From CAWFQB01 sp965277875 (GTDB lineage Bacteria > Armatimonadota > Chthonomonadetes > Chthonomonadales > Chthonomonadaceae): 64,000 bases of DNA. The stretch spans positions 4,526,001 to 4,590,000 of the forward strand of contig CBDIDV010000002.1 of the NCBI GenBank assembly GCA_965277875.1, written 5' to 3'. The first letter of the stretch is position 1. The number at the start of each line of letters is the position of its first letter. A program made the translations under genes and the position numbers. Under the pieces are notes generated by a model. That model searched no databases and was not told where the DNA came from. It worked only from the letters and a program-made list of their open reading frames with translations. Of this stretch, positions 8,906-15,814 are shown piece by piece.

Positions 8906-8917
8906 ATACTATAGTAT
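8906..8917 (-). promoter_or_regulatory. Palindromic operator candidate upstream of the methyltransferase gene
   Basis: ATACTATAGTAT is a perfect 12-bp palindrome centred 28 bases before the methyltransferase ATG. Its core ACTATAGT resembles the C-box half-sites known from several restriction-modification controllers, and it is closely related to sequence in front of the controller gene. It probably overlaps the -10 region, so bound controller would repress the methyltransferase. Confidence 0.55.
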
Positions 8918-8965
8918 TCTTTGGTGCGGTTTGTCAAGTGGCATCGGGCGGTATTTCTGCCTTAT

Positions 8966-9535
8966 TCACGCCGTCTCTTCCGTGATGATTCGGGCGAGGG
9001 ACAGGGCTGTTCCCAGGCACCAGCGCACGGCGTCAATGGATCGGGCGCGGGTGATCTTTTTTTGCTCGATAAAGTCGCCGTAAAACGTGTTTTGGTCTAC
9101 GTAGTTGCCCAATTCGATGAGCGCGTCGCCGAATACGGGCGGCACACCCACGCCCAGATTGGTCAGAATGCGCGCGAACAAGTCCAGCGTATTGGCGATA
9201 ATTTTGCGGTCATCGTTGCTTTCGGTCTGGAGCAGATACAGCGTTTGCGACACGTCTACAAGGTACACGTTCTCAAAGGAAAGCGTCTTAAACTCGACGT
9301 TTATTCCCCCGGCGCGCAGGGCCGTTTGCGCCAGCGACAGGTCGGTAAAGAAAATCACCTGCCCCTCGGCAAGCAGAGGCAGCATCGGCCCGTCCTGCTC
9401 AATCAGAAACGTGTAAAAGTCGGGCCGGTCGCGCCTGCCGTTCAGCCGCAGGCCGGTCAGATAAAACGTGGCGGGAACAGGCGGGGCGTCGTCCGCGCCG
9501 CGTGTGAAAGCATCTGCAAAATCATAAGAGGACAT
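8966..9535 (-). CDS. Uncharacterised protein of 189 residues
   Basis: I do not recognise the family. The protein is acidic, soluble-looking, without signal peptide or membrane segment, and starts MSSYDFADAFTRG. The middle part has alternating hydrophobic beta-like segments (GQVIFFTDLSLAQ, FENVYLVDVSQTLYLL) and the C-terminal half is helical (ALIELGNYVDQNTFYGDFI). The GC content and codon use are like the host genes and unlike the adjacent restriction island, so it is probably resident. An 11-bp tandem repeat array lies about 60 bases upstream of its start. Confidence 0.7.
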   Translation of the reverse strand: MSSYDFADAFTRGADDAPPVPATFYLTGLRLNGRRDRPDFYTFLIEQDGPMLPLLAEGQVIFFTDLSLAQTALRAGGINVEFKTLSFENVYLVDVSQTLYLLQTESNDDRKIIANTLDLFARILTNLGVGVPPVFGDALIELGNYVDQNTFYGDFIEQKKITRARSIDAVRWCLGTALSLARIITEETA

Positions 9536-9597
9536 GGTTTCCGCTCCTGAAGGGGTGGATTTATCCGCGCAGGCGGAAGCAGCAGATCAAAAATTCG

Positions 9598-9652
9598 ATG
9601 CGCCATTGATGCGCCATTGATGCGCCATTGATGCGCCATTGATGCGGCATTG
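9598..9652. repeat. 11-bp tandem repeat, five copies
   Basis: The unit GATGCGCCATT is repeated five times in direct orientation; the last copy has one change (GCGGCATT). The array lies upstream of the minus-strand gene that starts at 9535. Other arrays with the same 11-bp period occur at 37089, 39496 and 47019. Confidence 0.95.
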
Positions 9653-9746
9653 AAGTATAATACCGAACGCAGGCTGCAAACGTTATAGCGGGCGCGAAAT
9701 GAGGGGCGCGAAAGAAAGCTGCGGAAGAAAGCCGGGGCGTCCCGCG

Positions 9747-9776
9747 TTGACAAAAAACAGCGTGGTACGTTATACT
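9747..9776 (+). promoter_or_regulatory. Sigma-70-like promoter for the Lrp-type regulator and aminotransferase
   Basis: A perfect -35 box TTGACA (9747-9752) and a -10 box TATACT (9771-9776) are separated by 18 bp and point toward the regulator gene. Confidence 0.7.
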
Positions 9777-9861
9777 TATCTTCACAGCGCCGCTTGTGTC
9801 CCATTACACCCATTCCACCTGTTCTATTGCATCGTCTCTCGCTTGCGTTGTGAATTGTTGC

Positions 9862-10359
9862 ATGCTGTCTAAATCGCTTATGGAAGAAATCTTAGAAATA
9901 CTCGAAGCCGACGCCCACGCCACACCCGCGCAGATCGCCGTTCAGGTCGGCCTGCCCATCGAACAGGTGCAGGCCAAGATACGCGAGTGGGAGGCCAGCG
10001 GCGTGATCCGGCGCTACAAGGCCGTCGTGGACTGGGACCGCGCGGGGCGCGAGCGCGTTCTGGCCCTCATAGACGTCAAGGTGACGCCTGCGCGGGGCGT
10101 GGGCTTCGACGATGTGGCCGAACACATCTATCGCTATCCCGAAGTGCATACCGTGTACCTGGTCTCCGGCACACAGGATCTGCGCTGCGTGGTCGAGGGC
10201 CGCAGCCTGCACGACGTGGCCGATTTTGTGGCGCAAAAACTCTCCACCATTGACCGCGTGACCGCCACGTCTACCCACTTTCTGCTGAAAAAATATAAAG
10301 AAAACGGCGACATCTTCGCCCAATCCCTGTCCGACCCCCGCCTGATGGTGACGCCATGA
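9862..10359 (+). CDS. Lrp/AsnC-family transcriptional regulator
   Basis: The protein has about 165 residues from this start. The N-terminal winged helix-turn-helix contains ATPAQIAVQVGLPIEQVQAK, followed by GVIRRYKAVVDW, which is the usual link to the C-terminal ligand-binding RAM domain (VLALIDVKVTPARG to the end, with YLVSGTQDLRCVVEG). Such regulators sense amino acids. The frame is open further upstream (GTG at 9796), but that would add a Cys-rich stretch not found in the family. ATG 9862 or 9880 are both possible. The gene is coupled to the aminotransferase gene by an ATGA overlap, so it probably controls its own operon. Confidence 0.9.
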   Translation: MLSKSLMEEILEILEADAHATPAQIAVQVGLPIEQVQAKIREWEASGVIRRYKAVVDWDRAGRERVLALIDVKVTPARGVGFDDVAEHIYRYPEVHTVYLVSGTQDLRCVVEGRSLHDVADFVAQKLSTIDRVTATSTHFLLKKYKENGDIFAQSLSDPRLMVTP

Positions 10360-11669
10360 TGAGGGAACAGGAAACACGTCCGCAAGCGGACGCCCAAAAC
10401 AGGGAACAGGGCAATGCCGCATTAGATGCGGCTTTTGGCGATGGGACAACAAGCAACAAGCAGCAAATAACAAACAACACGTCGCCCCGCCGCCCGCTCA
10501 ATCACACGATTGTCAACTGCCCGCCTTCGGGGATACGGCGTTTCTTCGACATCGCGCAGCAGATGGAAAACGTGATCTCGCTGGGCGTGGGCGAGCCGGA
10601 TTTCGCCACGCCGTGGCGCGTCCGGCAGGCGGGCATCGAGGCCCTGGAGCAGGGACGCACGACGTATACCTCCAACAGCGGCCTGCCGCGCCTGCGCGGT
10701 TTGATTTGCGACCTGCTCGCGCGCCGCTACGATGCGCATTATGACCCGGATACGGAATGCCTGATTACCGTAGGCGTATCTGAGGGGCTGGATTTAGCAT
10801 TGCGCGTACTGCTCAATGCGGGCGACGAGGTTCTGGTTCCCGAACCGTGCTATGTGTCGTACATGCCCTGCGTACAGTTCGCGGGCGGCGTTCCGGTCGG
10901 CGTGCCGACGGACGCCTGCGACGGGTTCCGCCTGCACGCGGCGCGGCTTGAGGAGCGCATCACGCCCCGCACAAAGGCCATTCTGCTGGCCTCGCCCGCC
11001 AACCCGACTGGAGCCACGCAGTCACGCGAGGATTTGCAGGCGCTTGTCGCCCTTGCCCAGAAGCACGATTTGTATTTGCTGTCCGATGAGATTTACGACC
11101 GTCTTACTTATGTGGGGCGGCATACGTGCCTGGGTTCGCTGCCCGGAGCGCGGGAACGCACTTTTGTCTTCAACGGTTTTTCCAAAGCATACGCCATGAC
11201 CGGCTGGCGCATCGGCTATGTATGCGCCCCCGAACCGCTGACAAACCTGATGACACGCGTACATCAGTACACGATGCTGTGCGCCCCCCACGTCGCGCAG
11301 ATCGCGGCGATTGAAGCCCTTGTGGGAGCCGAACGCGATGTCGAGGAGATGGTAGCCGATTACGACCGCAGACGCCGCCTGGTCGTGCATGGCCTGAACG
11401 CGCTGGGCCTGGACTGCCCCGACCCGCAGGGCGCGTTTTATGCGTTCCCATCCGTGCGCCGGTACGGTCTGAGCTGCGAGGAGTTCGCCGAGCGCCTGCT
11501 GATGGAAGAGCGCGTGGCCGTCGTGCCGGGAACCGCCTTCGGGCCTTCGGGCGCGGGCCATGTGCGCTGCTCGTATGCCACCGGCACGGCGCAACTGGAA
11601 GAAGCTCTGGAACGAATGGGCCGCTTTATCGGTAATCTGAAAACCTCCGCCCGGAAGCAGGCTGTATGA
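10356..11669 (+). CDS. Pyridoxal-phosphate-dependent class I/II aminotransferase
   Basis: The protein has 437 residues. The catalytic domain starts at about residue 55 (IVNCPPSGIRRFFDIAQQ) and contains GVGEPDFATP, the substrate-loop TYTSNSGLPRLR, ASPANPTGA, LSDEIYDRLTY and the PLP-lysine motif FSKAYAMTGWRIGY. It belongs to the aspartate/aromatic aminotransferase group, and the amino acid used is not clear. The first 50 residues are an unusual Gln/Asn/Thr-rich extension encoded by small hairpins (CGTCCGC/GCGGACG and GCCGCAT/ATGCGGC) that look like intergenic repeat DNA. The start overlaps the stop of the Lrp-type regulator, and the stop overlaps the start of the next gene, so three genes are coupled. 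Confidence 0.92.
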   Translation: MMREQETRPQADAQNREQGNAALDAAFGDGTTSNKQQITNNTSPRRPLNHTIVNCPPSGIRRFFDIAQQMENVISLGVGEPDFATPWRVRQAGIEALEQGRTTYTSNSGLPRLRGLICDLLARRYDAHYDPDTECLITVGVSEGLDLALRVLLNAGDEVLVPEPCYVSYMPCVQFAGGVPVGVPTDACDGFRLHAARLEERITPRTKAILLASPANPTGATQSREDLQALVALAQKHDLYLLSDEIYDRLTYVGRHTCLGSLPGARERTFVFNGFSKAYAMTGWRIGYVCAPEPLTNLMTRVHQYTMLCAPHVAQIAAIEALVGAERDVEEMVADYDRRRRLVVHGLNALGLDCPDPQGAFYAFPSVRRYGLSCEEFAERLLMEERVAVVPGTAFGPSGAGHVRCSYATGTAQLEEALERMGRFIGNLKTSARKQAV

Positions 11670-12364
11670 GTCAAATTCAACACAGTCAAATCCGGCGCGG
11701 CCAAACGCAGCGCCGTCAGGCGCAATATAGACGAGTAGGTCTGCTAATCTGTTTTCTTTGGTGTTCAGCGTTATGTCTGGCAGGAGCGAAAGCGGCCCGC
11801 GCTGACCGCATCGTGCTTGGCCCGGACGGTCTGACCCTTGCGCCCAACGAAGTCAGAGCCGAGTATGCGGGTACGCCCTACGGCATACAGCGCAACCTGG
11901 GCTGGCTTCAATTCGGTCTGCCCCGCAGCATCGAGATACAAACGCAGGTCGAGGACATCCGCCGCGACCGGCATCTGCTGGCCTCGCTGGATCTGGAATA
12001 TCCGATCTTTTCGGAGTTCGGGCAGGTTCCCGCGCTGTCCGTGGGCGTGCGCGACCTGCTGGGAACCGGCAGCGAACATCACTCGTTGTATGTAGCAGCG
12101 ACGCGCACCCTGCCGCTTTCTGACAATCAACTGAAGTTTGCGCACGATTTTCGGATCACGCTGGGCTACGGAACCGAGCGCATAGACGGGCTGTTCATCG
12201 GGGCGCACTCGCATCTCAAGGCGGGCCTGTATGTGGACGCCGAATACTATAGGCGCAGGCCCAATGTCAGCCTCGCCCTGCCGCTTGTGCGTAATACGCA
12301 GGCCCGCGCGTACAGCCTGGACGGACATATTTACTACGGCTTCTCGTATTCTTTGATAAGATGA
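11666..12364 (+). CDS. Exported, possibly outer-membrane, protein of unknown function
   Basis: The protein has 232 residues. After a polar, Gln/Arg-rich start there is a signal peptide (about residues 24-46: VGLLICFLWCSALCLAGAKA, then ARADR). The rest is rich in alternating beta-strand patterns such as LDLEYPIFSEFG, HSLYVAATRTLPL and LKAGLYVDAEYYRR, ending in an aromatic strand (YYGFSYSLIR). This is like a small outer-membrane beta-barrel or YjbH-like protein. I infer the location; there is no recognised function. It is translationally coupled to the aminotransferase gene by ATGA. Confidence 0.7.
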   Translation: MSQIQHSQIRRGQTQRRQAQYRRVGLLICFLWCSALCLAGAKAARADRIVLGPDGLTLAPNEVRAEYAGTPYGIQRNLGWLQFGLPRSIEIQTQVEDIRRDRHLLASLDLEYPIFSEFGQVPALSVGVRDLLGTGSEHHSLYVAATRTLPLSDNQLKFAHDFRITLGYGTERIDGLFIGAHSHLKAGLYVDAEYYRRRPNVSLALPLVRNTQARAYSLDGHIYYGFSYSLIR

Positions 12365-12371
12365 TAAGATA

Positions 12372-12495
12372 AAGTAGTCAGCAGTCAGTATTCAGCAGTC
12401 AGTAAGGCTAGATGGAAAGCCTTGCCGCATCTATCTCGCTTTGCAGCAACGAAAGCATTTTCTACTGACTACTGACTCTTGGCTGCTGACTACTT
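12372..12495. repeat. Imperfect inverted repeat built of AGTCAGCAGTCAG units
   Basis: The left arm (12372-12404) consists of repeated AGTCAGCAGTCAGTA units and pairs imperfectly with the right arm (12463-12495). It fills the whole gap between the exported-protein gene and the next gene. It may act as a structured terminator or be a degenerate mobile repeat. Confidence 0.75.
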
Positions 12496-12512
12496 GAAAT
12501 TGGAACCAACTC

Positions 12513-13727
12513 ATGACGATGCATTCTCAGAACGATCCCCGGCGCGTGGCCCTTATCAAAAGCCTGACCACCAAAAATCGCTTTTATTCCCTGGTACATC
12601 CCGACCGGGGCATACGCAACGCGGACACCGTGGAGGAAATCCCCGGCGACTTGCTGCTGGGCATCGCCTATCCCTGCCTTGAAGACGGCCTGAACGATTT
12701 TGCGGTCATCCGCACCACGTTCGAGACGCTCGACCTGTTTCCCGAAGACGATCCCATCCGCGAAGAGATGATGGAGATCGTCACCGACGCGCGCAGCAAC
12801 CTCCTGCGCCGCTTGATCGAACTGCGCGACAAGATTCATACCAACCACGCCCACTTCTTGGGAACCGACCTGAACGAGTTCAAGAGCTACTCGCTGGATA
12901 TGGTCAACCGGGGCTACCCGCGCCGCAACCTCGACAGCATGATGAAGCTTAACGTGTTCAGCAGCGTGGCCGAGGCCGAAGGCTACACGGACAGCAACGA
13001 ACTGCTGTACCACTACGAGTTTTTGCCCGGAACCAACGCGCCCGCCGTCGCCGCCCTGCCCGCCCGCGAGTTCATCGTGACGCTGTTCAACGACGTGCTG
13101 ACCGGCGTTACAGACGACAACAACTACAAAAGCAAGTACCTGTTCGACCGCAACGTCTTTCAAAAGTTCATCGCCGTGATGTTCGTCAACTACGCCACGA
13201 CCGACCCCATGTTTTACGGCATCAACCGCAGCGACTATGGCGTATCCGGCGAGAAGGACATGGACGCCACGCCCCTGTATGTCGCCATACGCCGCGAACT
13301 GACCGAGATCGAGCAGCGGCTGTATTCGGAAGGCAAGGGCTTCGCCCCGCCGCCTACGACAACTCAGCCTGCCGCGCCCGCCGTGCCGGATTTTGGAACC
13401 GAAACCATGCCCGATTTCGGCGGCACGGACTTTGGCGCGCCCAATTTCGGCGGGCCGGATTTCGCGCAGGATCAGGCCGCGTTCGTGGAGCGATTAACGC
13501 CCGAAGAACTGGCCGCGCGCCTGCCCAACCATATCGTCAACGAAGAAGTCTTGCTCGGCCCGATTTCCAGCCTGTGCCAGGCGGCCATGTTGCTGCGTCA
13601 AAAAGGCGACCCGGACACGCAGCGCTACGCCCGCGTGATCCTGGCCGACGCCTGCCGACTCGTAGACGAACTCAAGCGCCTGAACATCATCTCGCCCCTG
13701 TCCAACAATCCCGGCGGCTGCGATTAA
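12513..13727 (+). CDS. Uncharacterised protein of 404 residues
   Basis: I do not recognise the family. Residues 1-275 are mostly helical and charged, with several ordered motifs (KNRFYSLVHPDRG, DLNEFKSYSLDM, YKSKYLFDRNVFQKFI). Residues about 280-320 are a linker rich in Pro, Ala, Phe and Gly with repeated PDFG / DFGG units. The C-terminal 80 residues form a second helical part (PEELAARLPNHIVNEEVLLG to the end). No signal peptide or membrane segment is visible. The gene stands alone between two long inverted repeats. Codon use is typical of the host. Confidence 0.75.
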   Translation: MTMHSQNDPRRVALIKSLTTKNRFYSLVHPDRGIRNADTVEEIPGDLLLGIAYPCLEDGLNDFAVIRTTFETLDLFPEDDPIREEMMEIVTDARSNLLRRLIELRDKIHTNHAHFLGTDLNEFKSYSLDMVNRGYPRRNLDSMMKLNVFSSVAEAEGYTDSNELLYHYEFLPGTNAPAVAALPAREFIVTLFNDVLTGVTDDNNYKSKYLFDRNVFQKFIAVMFVNYATTDPMFYGINRSDYGVSGEKDMDATPLYVAIRRELTEIEQRLYSEGKGFAPPPTTTQPAAPAVPDFGTETMPDFGGTDFGAPNFGGPDFAQDQAAFVERLTPEELAARLPNHIVNEEVLLGPISSLCQAAMLLRQKGDPDTQRYARVILADACRLVDELKRLNIISPLSNNPGGCD

Positions 13728-13744
13728 CGGCTTCTACGGACGCA

Positions 13745-13912
13745 AACATCCGATATATTATCTAACTCACCTTACGCAGACAAGCAGTTTGAAGTCGTAC
13801 ACCGAGATATAAAATCCCGGCTACAGGGGCCTACGGCCAGTCGTCCTGCGGACGAATACCTCTCATTGAGATGGTCACCCGCGTAAGGTGAGTTAGATAA
13901 TATACCGGATGT
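13745..13912. repeat. Long inverted repeat with 33-bp arms and inner hairpins
   Basis: The arms 13745-13777 and 13880-13912 are complementary with one mismatch (core TCTAACTCACCTTACGC). The enclosed segment carries a copy of the stacked-hairpin family: GGCC-TAC-GGCC followed by CGTCC-TGC-GGACG at 13828-13854. The element sits between two convergent genes. No transposase is encoded. Confidence 0.85.
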
Positions 13913-14013
13913 TAGGTCTGCGTCCAACTGTCCTATTGGATTACGCATTATGTGTGTACTGTAGGGTGTAGCGTAAGCACGTCGCGCCGCTGCACTGTAT
14001 CCGGGGTTAGCAG

Positions 14014-14376
14014 TCAGTTCATTTTAACTTGGCTCAGTTCCTCCGGTAGCATTGAAAGCGGATAAAGGAACGTTTGTGGAAACACAGCGTTGTGGTTCCT
14101 GTCGAACTTTTCCATAAAGTCTTCCATAGGCGCGATTGTAGGGATGTCTATGTAAACTCCTGACTGTGGGTGGAGGTCTATCTGTCCGCTGCCGACCGCA
14201 GGCCCCTGGTCGTTCCATTCACGCATCAGAGCGAGCGCAAGAGGACACCTCTCCGGCGCATCGCGCTTCCCCTCGCAAATGTCCTCATAATCAACTGTAA
14301 GCGGTTTGTACCAGCGGGGTATTACCTTCTCCTTTGCACACAAGTCAGACTGCCTTCCAGAGGCGTAGTTTCGCAT
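14014..14376 (-). CDS. Small protein of the CP(I/L)ALA type, partner of the PLD-like nuclease
   Basis: The protein has 120 residues. The order of motifs (VDYEDICEGKRDAPERCPLALAL, then VYIDIPTIAPMEDFMEKFDR, then PQTFLYPL) matches my recollection of an uncharacterised small-protein family with the pattern EDI..G....CP(I/L)ALA....P....FD...P..F. No function is established. Its start overlaps the end of the upstream nuclease gene by 32 bases in another frame, which suggests coupled translation. Alternative starts further in (for example TTG) are possible, as the spacing of the ribosome-binding site is long. Confidence 0.65.
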   Translation of the reverse strand: MRNYASGRQSDLCAKEKVIPRWYKPLTVDYEDICEGKRDAPERCPLALALMREWNDQGPAVGSGQIDLHPQSGVYIDIPTIAPMEDFMEKFDRNHNAVFPQTFLYPLSMLPEELSQVKMN

Positions 14377-15199
14377 TGTAATCCACTAATCCCCTTCTGC
14401 GGAGAGTCACCTGCGCGCCTCGCACCTGATGCTTCCACAATTTACCAAAGTGCTGGCCGTCAATGACGCGGTCAAGCGTGTCGTCGCACAGGTCGGGGTG
14501 AATGTCACGTATTTTGTTGTGAAGTTCCGCCGTAGACAAATTGTTTGACGCCAGCAGATACAGGATGGTGTCGCTGAAAATAGCGTTCAGGGAACGATGC
14601 TGAACACGCGCGCGCAGTAAATCGTCCTCTGCGTTCTGTCTTAGTTCGGCAGTCAGCGTTCGCAGTTTTTGGCTGAGAGCTTTTTGTTCTTCCTGTACGG
14701 CCTGTCGCAGAGGTTCAATCTGATTGTGAAGGCTGGCGAGTCGTACGGCTTCAACCCTGCTTCCCAACTGTCCGTAATGGCTGATGTCCTGCTCGATAGC
14801 GCGAACACGGCCTAGATCGTCTATTTGAACGCCATACTCCAGATTGGCGAACGCGCCGCCGTCTGTAAAGTTTGCCGAGGTCACAATGGCCTGACTGCCA
14901 TTCGACACATACACTTTCGCGTGAATGCGCGGCAGATAAACAAGCGTTACGCGAGCAATGCGCTCAGTCAGCAGCAGCAACGCCCCTGCATCGGTTGCGC
15001 CCTGCATGAGATTACTGATAGATAGGTTTGTCAGCACGGTGACAGCCAGCGTGTCCTGAATGCCCTTGCTTTCCACAGCGGCAATCAACTTCTTGACTGG
15101 CCCACCGGTTATGTAAGGCGAACATATCAAGCAGGTCGTCTCTAGACGATTGACAAAGGTTTGAAAGTGGAGCGCGAATGGAGATGCTAAAAGTTCCAT
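14345..15199 (-). CDS. Phospholipase-D-like (HKD) nuclease with C-terminal winged-helix-like domain
   Basis: The protein has 284 residues. Residues about 15-140 form a single PLD domain: an ICSPYITGGPVKKLI beginning, then the catalytic motif IHAKVYVSNG followed by VTSANFTDGG at about residues 90-112. A single HKD motif means an active dimer, as in BfiI or Nuc nucleases. A coiled-coil-like stretch follows (about 150-200), then a C-terminal part with ELHNKIRDIHPDLCDD and GQHFGKLWKHQVRGAQ that looks like a winged-helix DNA-binding domain. It is probably a DNA-cleaving protein, plausibly a restriction or anti-phage enzyme. It is followed by a coupled CPLALA gene and preceded by a palindrome. Confidence 0.8.
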   Translation of the reverse strand: MELLASPFALHFQTFVNRLETTCLICSPYITGGPVKKLIAAVESKGIQDTLAVTVLTNLSISNLMQGATDAGALLLLTERIARVTLVYLPRIHAKVYVSNGSQAIVTSANFTDGGAFANLEYGVQIDDLGRVRAIEQDISHYGQLGSRVEAVRLASLHNQIEPLRQAVQEEQKALSQKLRTLTAELRQNAEDDLLRARVQHRSLNAIFSDTILYLLASNNLSTAELHNKIRDIHPDLCDDTLDRVIDGQHFGKLWKHQVRGAQVTLRRRGLVDYNAKLRLWKAV

Positions 15200-15240
15200 G
15201 TTGATTTTGCCCAGAGTGAAAGCGACAACTAAAGTGTGGT

Positions 15241-15260
15241 GAGTATGTGGAGTATACTCC
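15241..15260 (-). promoter_or_regulatory. Palindromic operator candidate for the PLD cassette
   Basis: GGAGTATACTCC (15249-15260) is a perfect 12-bp palindrome 50 bases upstream of the nuclease start. A further GAGTAT half-site occurs 9 bases away on the left (15241-15246). No regulator gene is adjacent, so the binding protein is unknown. Confidence 0.45.
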
Positions 15261-15363
15261 CTGCGCGACGATCAGGCAAGCGCCTCGATGGTGGTGTCAG
15301 TCGGCAACAGACTTTGCTACTTGTTGGATTATATTGAAATTGCGTTATTTCTATGTCTGTGTA

Positions 15364-15393
15364 TTGACAAAGTTTTCCCTGCAAGGCTACAAT
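15364..15393 (+). promoter_or_regulatory. Sigma-70-like promoter for the hopanoid genes
   Basis: A perfect -35 box TTGACA (15364-15369) and a -10 box TACAAT (15388-15393) are separated by 18 bp and point to the cyclase gene. Confidence 0.65.
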
Positions 15394-15718
15394 AGGCGAA
15401 CCTTAGTCGGCAGGGGCCGCGAATTGGCGCTTCCCGCCCCACAACGAACCGTTCCCCCGCATATCACGACCTGAATGTGTCACGGCGCAGGCGGCGGTGC
15501 GTCTCTAGTTGCAGCGCGTGACGTTCCGCAGTGTCGCTTTTCCGGTACATTCCGCCGTAATCCCGGTCGAATGTCGGTATACTAATGATTAAGCCGCATT
15601 AAGCAGAACGGAACGGCGGCGCAAACGTAACAACAAGAGCGCAAAGCATCGGCGCAGCGCGAACAAGAAAGAACCTTAGAGTTACCTAACGGGCGGGGCC
15701 ATGCGCCTCTTTTCCACC

Positions 15719-15757
15719 GTTCGCGGCCTGTCCTCCCCAATGCAGCAGGCCGCGAAC
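15719..15757 (+). promoter_or_regulatory. Stable hairpin in the shc leader
   Basis: GTTCGCGGCCTG (15719-15730) pairs perfectly with CAGGCCGCGAAC (15746-15757), leaving a 15-base loop. It ends 57 bases before the start codon and has no U-run, so it is more likely a leader structure than a terminator. Confidence 0.6.
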
Positions 15758-15814
15758 GAGAGAATGATGTTGTGTTTCTGAAAGCGGCCTGAACCTACTG
15801 TACGCAGCATCGCA

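Larger units (their letters stand above)
15261..15814. other. Non-coding interval before the hopanoid genes
   Basis: No convincing gene is present; a 75-codon frame (15247-15474) has no family features. The interval holds a strong promoter and, near its end, a stable hairpin, giving the squalene-hopene cyclase transcript a leader of about 415 bases. Confidence 0.6.

Noticed and set aside
9598..9652. Short repeat array considered as CRISPR
   Set aside because: The 11-bp units are contiguous without spacers and no cas gene is near; the same holds for the arrays at 37089, 39496 and 47019.
15247..15474. Possible 75-codon gene upstream of shc
   Set aside because: No ribosome site and no protein-like pattern; it overlaps the palindrome and the promoter.
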